Shown here: positions 58,101 through 64,000 of the stretch, in pieces | Layout of the letters: every line of letters starts with the position of its first letter | Numbering within the stretch: position 1 is the first letter of the stretch | The notes under the pieces: model-generated | Database searches by the model: none | Seen by the model: only the letters and a program-made list of their open reading frames with translations | What the model was told of the DNA's origin: nothing | Program-made: the position numbers and the translations under genes | Assembly (NCBI GenBank): GCA_025267735.1 | Contig: CM046304.1 | Coordinates: 13,888,001-13,952,000, forward strand | Source: Mactra quadrangularis | Taxonomy: Eukaryota > Mollusca > Bivalvia > Venerida > Mactridae | Direction of reading: 5' to 3' | DNA: 64,000 nt

Positions 58101-60508
58101 GATTGTAACAGATCTTGCTTAACCAAATAAAATCTTAAGTGCAAGTGTTTGCATTGAGGTGACTTAAAAACTTTGTGGTCAGATCATCATGTATCAAATT
58201 GTTTGCTGTGAAAGTTTGTTTACAATGTTTGCATTTAATGTCTAGTTCTTGTTAATAATCCTCTTTGACTTTGTACTGTAAACATATAAATCTATTTGTA
58301 TTTGAAATTTTATAGTCTCAAATTTTAGTTGTTTCAAATATGTATCAATTGGTCATCTTGAAAGAATGTCTTCACTTAGTGAACTTCACTATTTACATAA
58401 TAAATTATTCTAAGGATATTGACATAGATGTTACTTTCACCATGATGTGTGGATTTTCTTGTCTATGCTTGCTTTTATGGTGTTACGCTGTGAAAGTTAT
58501 ATTTCTTTGATTTGGAAGAATATATGATGGGACCAATCTTGCCAGACTTGTTTCTGTTGGTTTAAAGATTATGATGACAAAATTGTTCACATAATGTATA
58601 CATCTATTTTGTACATTATTTGAACAAGTCTTAAATTTATGTCTTGTATGATTCACTTACAAACACTTGTATTGTTAGAATATTTATGAATATTATCAGT
58701 TGAATGCAATTAGCAGCTGGCCAGTTGTGTTCCATCTTTAAATACCATAGTTTTGGCATTGATAACCATTTTAGTTATACAAGTTTACTATTTTTCTGAA
58801 CAATTTACTTTCAGGTAAAAATTCTGTATGTAAGAAATCTGATGTTAGACACAACTGAAGATACAATACTTAAAGCATTTAATCAAGCTTGTGGTCAAGA
58901 TGGTGCAATAGAAAGAGTAAAGAAACTCAAAGATTACGCATTTGTACATTTTAGGGACAGAGATCTGGCTGTGAAAGCGATGAACAATATGAATGGTATG
59001 TACCCCAGTCCTGGTGCAGTTATATTGACCAACTGGTCTTCACCAAACCCTGACTAGTAGGAAGCCTGCTACTTACAAAATCAATTTACATGGGAAAATT
59101 AATTTTATATAATATTTCTTACAGCTTGGCATACATAATGTGGACCTTAAGTAAAAATTACTCCTTGATATAATCCTGAAGGCTAGTTGATAATTTGACT
59201 AGTTATTTAACTATAAAAGCATTAAATTTTACAAGTGCTTGTAATATTATACTAATAAGTAATAATTTATGGTGAAGACTGTTTCTTAACCACAAATCTA
59301 CTTCTGTGATTTTGCTATGAAGCTGTGAACCTGTTTGAGCCTGAAACTCTTAAATGGGGATTTGCTGAGTCGCCAATCATTATTCATTGTATAAATTGAA
59401 CTGTAAAGTGTAGAGCTTTATAATTTTTAAGTGATTATATGTTACTGATGCTTTGACCGTTGGCTTCATAATCATTATTGTATTCTATATTTGTGTAGCA
59501 GTCTTTTCATTTTAAAAATATGTTCAAAATGATTTCACAATCATAATTATTCATATGCATATGATAATTTATGAATAAATGATAAAAATACTCATTCTAA
59601 CATAGGTGCCAAAGTAGATAATTCTAGAATAGAAGTTGTATTAGCTAAACCAGTAGACAAAGCTGAATACCAGTTATATGCAAGAAAAAAAACAGCATTT
59701 CCATCTCAGGTATGGTTTATTTTACATTTGATTGTAGCTAGGCATTGTATAGATCAAATCACAAACTTATCGCCATTCTTGGAAAGGTTAAATCTATGGA
59801 TTTACCCTTTAACCAGTTACTAGGCACATACTGCTGTCAGTGATCAACTGCTGCCCAACATGATTAAGAATTGGCAGTAGGAGGGAGAATGGCAGTAAAA
59901 TCATTCATGACCTAACTCCATGAGAGTATGCCCTGCTTGGGAATCAAACACATAACCCTCTATCAGCAGATTTGTGTGCTATCAACTAAGTTTAGGGTGA
60001 GCTATTTGTTAGGGAAAGCTAACTCCACCTAATAGATTACTACTGGTTGTAATGAAATTATAAGGTTCTTCCGACATTTAATTATACATTATTCTGTTAA
60101 TGGTACTTGCCTCATTGTAAAATTAACTTTAGTTCATTTACCAAGATCAATTTAGGCAAAAAATGCCATGTTTAGGGCAGCTGTCTGAAAATATGTGAAG
60201 TAGGGTAGGCTTCAAGTTTTTTTCAAAAAAATCATTTAAAATCTTCACTAAATTTTTTCTGGTCAATGTTTCTGAAAGTAAAATTTAATTTCGAACTTCA
60301 TGAAAAATATCATTAATTTTACAAAAAAATCTTTTGTCGGCGAGATATTCCATAAACACAGGATTTTTAAGCCTCTGCAAAATTAAAAAATATATTATTT
60401 AGAACATAAATTGATAATGTTTTAAGTATTTCATATATCACTGAGATTTTATCACTTTCTAACATAAAGGATAATGAAGATGAGGAAGATATAGATGCCA
60501 TGTTTGAG
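55185..60508 (+). CDS. RBM46: RBM46/RBM47/A1CF-family three-RRM RNA-binding protein, 3' end not resolved
   Basis: Exons: 55185-55856 (224 codons), 58815-58995, 59606-59709 and a 39-nt candidate microexon 60470-60508. Phases join cleanly (0, 1, 0). RRM1 spans about residues 51-129 ([15 protein letters not shown]). RRM2 spans about 131-213 ([19 protein letters not shown]). RRM3 is split across exons 2 and 3 ([26 protein letters not shown]). The N-terminal signature '[20 protein letters not shown]' matches RBM46 best; the gene may be a pro-orthologue of the vertebrate RBM46/RBM47/A1CF trio. Members bind AU-rich mRNA and act in germ-cell mRNA decay (RBM46) or APOBEC1 cofactor activity (A1CF, RBM47). 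The family's C-terminal tail with its dsRBD-like 'CNKNNW' region was not found here. The microexon encodes [14 protein letters not shown] weak candidate last exon at 61596-61700 would add 34 residues and a stop. Otherwise the gene runs past the window. Confidence 0.9.
56431..56764. mobile_element. hAT-type MITE, 334 bp, in intron 1 of the RBM46-like gene
   Basis: Ends CAGGCGCGTATCT and AGATACGCGTCTG form an imperfect terminal inverted repeat (one mismatch over 13). The perfect 8-bp duplication GTTGCCAA flanks it (56423-56430 and 56765-56772). An internal 'attacgcacaaatgctaggg' segment followed by a 'gcatgccc' segment relates it to the element at 24761. Confidence 0.9.
59765..59995 (-). mobile_element. 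Degraded SINE in the RBM46-like gene intron
   Basis: Reverse strand. 'cttagttgatagcacac' and 'gtttgattcccaagcaggg' are A- and B-box-like. The body contains 'ctccctcctactgccaattc' and 'tcatgttgggcagcagttg'. A homologous copy lies at 40375-40595 in a DEF8 intron. Confidence 0.6.
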
Positions 60509-61188
60509 GTAGTAAATGTGTTGTTGTGTTGAAATTATGTATCACTGTTGTTTATTGTAACTTATGTTCACAGAATATTAACAAAATCACTGTATGACTT
60601 ATGTTTGAGCTTAGAAAAGAATTTTTGTACATCTTTTTTGGAACCAAATTTTATGGGGTATAAATGCCTAGTCCAAAGTCTTTAAACTGTCAGTCAGCCG
60701 GGCTCAAGTAACAAATGACAATTTTTTCTTCAAACATGTTATTTATTCAAAGCAGAGGGTTTGGAATTAAACTAATATTCATCAGAAAAGTGTTTTTCTT
60801 TTTTAAATTTTCATTCCCTATATTCGTTATATGAATGTATTATGTATATGATACATTACTTACCTAAGGTTATTTGTATACTGTGATGTTGTTAGTACTT
60901 CATATTCCATTTTATAGTTTGATTTATGCTGTTTGCTGTTACTTATATCAATATACTAATTTGTTGATTTGTTTGCACAGGTATTGTGAAAGATGCATAC
61001 TTAAAATTTTTGTTTTGCATGAAATGGATGATCACAATCATAAATTTTGTGTTTTAAATCATTGTTGTTGTGTACCTTAGCATGCTATTTTACATATTTT
61101 TTTACTACTGTTAAAATTGATTCATTTGAAGGTTTCAAATACCTGCCTTCAAGTGAGTGGGCATGTTGTTTGGGTTGTTTACTAAAAC

Positions 61189-61559
61189 CAGGGCTTTTTT
61201 TCCAGAAATTGGGAAGAGGCCTTAGCCTTCCATTTTGGGAAATTTAAGCACGATTTTTGGTCAAATTGGGAAAAGTGGATAAACATTAAATAACCAAAAG
61301 AAACACTATTAAGCATTTATTGTTGCAGTGTTACATTTCATTAAAAAGAAAGTAGACCTAGCCAACAATTAGAGTCAAAGTTAGAGATTTAACCATTAGA
61401 ATCTACTAAATGTGGCACAGACTGGACTTGTTGCACTTTATTTTGGGAAATTCGTCCTTTGAATTGGGAATTTTTTCCTCAGGATTGGGAATTTTATGCA
61501 CTTTTTTGGATTGGGAAGCCACCTGTTATCGGCCTCTGTTAAAGAAGGAAAAAAAACCG
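61189..61559. mobile_element. Possible MITE, CAGGGCTTTTTTTCC end
   Basis: CAGGGCTTTTTTTCC at the left and GGAAAAAAAACCGTG at the right are approximate inverted repeats. The body is rich in 'attgggaa' motifs. Flanks share only aaaac. Homopolymer content weakens the case. It follows the last supported exon of the RBM46-like gene. Confidence 0.3.
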
Positions 61560-61595
61560 TGAAAACTCACTGTCACCTTTTAATTATTTCTCTAG

Positions 61596-61700
61596 GTAAT
61601 GGAGCACAACAAGCTATATATTGCATTTGCCCAATCCAAATCTTTCGTGCCTGAATTAATTAGTTGCCTTAACCCAAATAAAGGTCATTCAGGGCAATAG
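61596..61700 (+). CDS. Weak candidate terminal exon of the RBM46-like gene
   Basis: A good acceptor (pyrimidine tract then tctag) is followed by 34 open codons and TAG at 61698, in the phase needed after the microexon at 60470. The encoded tail (VMEHNKLYIAFAQSKSFVPE and on) matches nothing I recognise in the RBM46/RBM47/A1CF family. An open run of this length can arise by chance, so this is only a possibility to test with transcripts. Confidence 0.15.
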   Translation, partial: VMEHNKLYIAFAQSKSFVPELISCLNPNKGHSGQ

Positions 61701-64000
61701 GCAATTTTTAAGCGTCCTCATTATTTTGTTTCAAGTGTTAGGTTTAGGCAATAACTTGGTGCATGGTCTGCTTCCATTTATGTACTAACAAATTATCTTT
61801 TAGTTTATGTTGCACGTGACTGGGTGAAACTAATTGCATGCTTATTTGCACTGCACTAATTGGATATAACAAACTTGTATGTTGTTGGCATAATTGTTAT
61901 TAATATTATTTTAAAAATATATTATTTCAAATTTGATGTATCCATGCCTTAATAATTTTGGGATTGATTTTAGAACTTGAGCTGAGTCAGGCTAATTCTA
62001 AAACTAATTCTTGTAAAACTGTTTTAAGTTAAAATTCAAGATTGATTTAAAGACTATTAAAGTACAATGTATTCTTTAAAGGTGAAATTTATCGTTGGAC
62101 ACAAAAAACGATTAAACATCAAAATATTACATATTTCTATTGTATCTCAGCAGACACTCACGCTTAACGCATGTAAACAATGTGTATATCGAGATATTTA
62201 ACTCTGATTTAAACCTGTATCAATTTAGCCGATATTACAACATCGCTTATCTACCGTGTGTGACGTCATCGTAGTCCTATCGATTAAAACCTGTTGTAAC
62301 AGTCAATGGATTATAATTTATACACGCCTGTCAATTAGTCAGTCGCAAAAACATTTTGAAATTAAATTTGCATTTTTTTATTAATAATTACATTTCCTAC
62401 ATGATTTTTTATATTTTATATAAACCAGTTTAATAACTAGGCTTATATGTTGTATATTTGATTGCATTCATCTACAATTCCATGATATTAAGTAGTTTTT
62501 TTGTGATGTACTTTTTATTTGCGTGAAAAAAGGTTCAAAAAGAAATTAAATCGAATACGTCATTACATTGAATGAGTCTGAAACTGGTTAAGAGCAAGCG
62601 CGTTTTTTTTATTTCTATATGATGACCAAGTGAAAGTGGAAAAAGATTGAAAAAACTCGGCAGAAATAACTTTGACTACGTAAAGTTATGATTTCGTCAT
62701 ATTTTGACAGATACTTGCCAAAAATATAATCTTCGTGCGGAAAACGCTATTTAATTTCCTTTTTGAAAAGAAAATAGTGTACCTCGTGTTTTTTTCTCAA
62801 GGAACCAAAGATGAAAAAAGGAAAATCAGGTGACAGCAATGTTGTGCAGAAAATACTACTCAAATTGTTTCGTAATGTTGGGTGCAGTAAATATTAGTTT
62901 GAAAAATAAGCATAAAAATTAATTTATCTAAAAATCGCATTTAAAAATCATGGAATGAAAATTGATTAAACATTAAAATATATATATCTTTATATCGCTG
63001 GTTGTGCGATTATATTAAATGATGAGACCGGCATTCTAAACCTCGCTATTTTGCACAAAAAATATTTAAATGCGTAATATGAACTTGATCGCCTGAACGG
63101 TCATCTACTATCATTTACCTTATCTCCAATATATCGCGTAACATATGTCAGCGGATTAAAAATTTCTTTTGAATTCACAGCATGACGTCTGTTAGACAAT
63201 GTTGAAATTGATTGAGGGTGCGGTACGTACTTTGTATATTAATGTCGACGGCAGAGTGATAGCCAATACGTGTCAGGATTTGAGAGTCTGTGTCCATGGA
63301 AACATACCCAATAGTATCAATAATTTGATGACACAAAAGAGTAATTGATAAATTATTTTGATGTACCCCTAACTTTAAATGTGTTAATTAAGTTTGTGAG
63401 GTTCCCCACGGGAAACAATAAAATTCGTACAAGATGACAAAAAAGTCCCGCGGTGAGCCTCTATATATTGGGGTCCTTAATGTAGATTAAGATATCATCG
63501 CCAACAAATTGCATTTGTTACACATGACCTGTCAAAAGGCTGTCGCCAATTATATACTTTTTAATTGTAGTTAATATTGGTCTGAATAATGATGTTAGAA
63601 AATAATCTTTTGAATCGGAGTTGAAATTGTTTTTCACGGAAGTCAATTCGCGCTAATAAATCTTTGTTTTTACTAGTTTGTTAGACAAATATATTAACAG
63701 TTGAATTTACCAAGGAGTTATTTGTGATTTCATTAAAACTTAAATTCTCATATGGAATTACGGAAAAGCATATAAATACAACTAAGGGAATTATTAAGAA
63801 CTATTCGAAACACGATGAAGATACGATTTGAAATTATTTACTTCGTCGCCGAGTTGTCGTCGTTTTGAACAAGTTATCTTAATCTATTTGAAACCACTGT
63901 GAGTGCAGTCCCTCGAACAAAGATGAAATTCTTATAAACCATTACAGTGTAAAGTTTTTTTTTAAACATAAGTTGCATCGGAATTAATGTTTTAACATTC
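61701..64000. other. No exon recognised to window end
   Basis: No segment resembling the C-terminal part of the RBM46 family was seen. One CRE palindrome lies at 62261-62268. Confidence 0.5.

Overview
The window is eukaryotic nuclear DNA, A+T-rich by eye, with spliced genes, GT-AG introns, a Pol III tRNA gene and many SINEs and short inverted-repeat transposons. A lophotrochozoan, most likely a bivalve mollusc, is the best guess. That inference rests on the invertebrate-type gene structures and on dispersed repeats with 'agctcacct ... aggtgagc' ends and 'gtctgtccgtc'/'ggacaataactcaacaac' segments, which I associate with bivalve genomes. Species cannot be told from the sequence.

Layout. Positions 1-29,500 contain no gene I can support. 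They hold tandem repeats (52-bp units near 4.4 kb, 23-bp units near 11.9 kb, an 'ACGTCGC' minisatellite in two homologous copies), fold-back and terminal-inverted-repeat elements, tRNA-derived SINEs and an unusual number of perfect TGACGTCA palindromes. One orphan exon-like segment lies at 25,560.

Positions 29,576-41,417 (+) carry a complete DEF8 gene (C1 and zinc-ribbon/RING-like endolysosomal adaptor, ten coding exons, predicted 605 residues). Its first coding intron holds a 2.4-kb hAT-type element with an 8-bp target duplication, nested inside an older repeat. Positions 41.4-50.3 kb are the convergent intergenic/3' UTR region, with a textbook hAT MITE at 45,231. Positions 50,284-53,254 (-) carry a complete four-exon myotrophin gene (122 residues). 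A tRNA-Lys(CTT) gene lies at 53,788. Positions 55,185-60,508 (+) carry the three-RRM part of an RBM46/RBM47/A1CF-type RNA-binding protein; its C-terminus is not convincingly present before the window ends.

The three protein genes are unrelated in function: vesicle/lysosome positioning (DEF8), actin capping and cell growth (myotrophin), and post-transcriptional control (RBM46-like). DEF8 and MTPN converge, while MTPN and RBM46 diverge around the tRNA. I found no operon-like system and no defence, CRISPR or viral module. The most informative unexplained signals are the TGACGTCA excess, the perfect 62-bp inverted repeat at 26.1 kb, the shared SINE body joined to different tRNA-like heads, the orphan exon and the acidic microexon in the RBM46-like gene.
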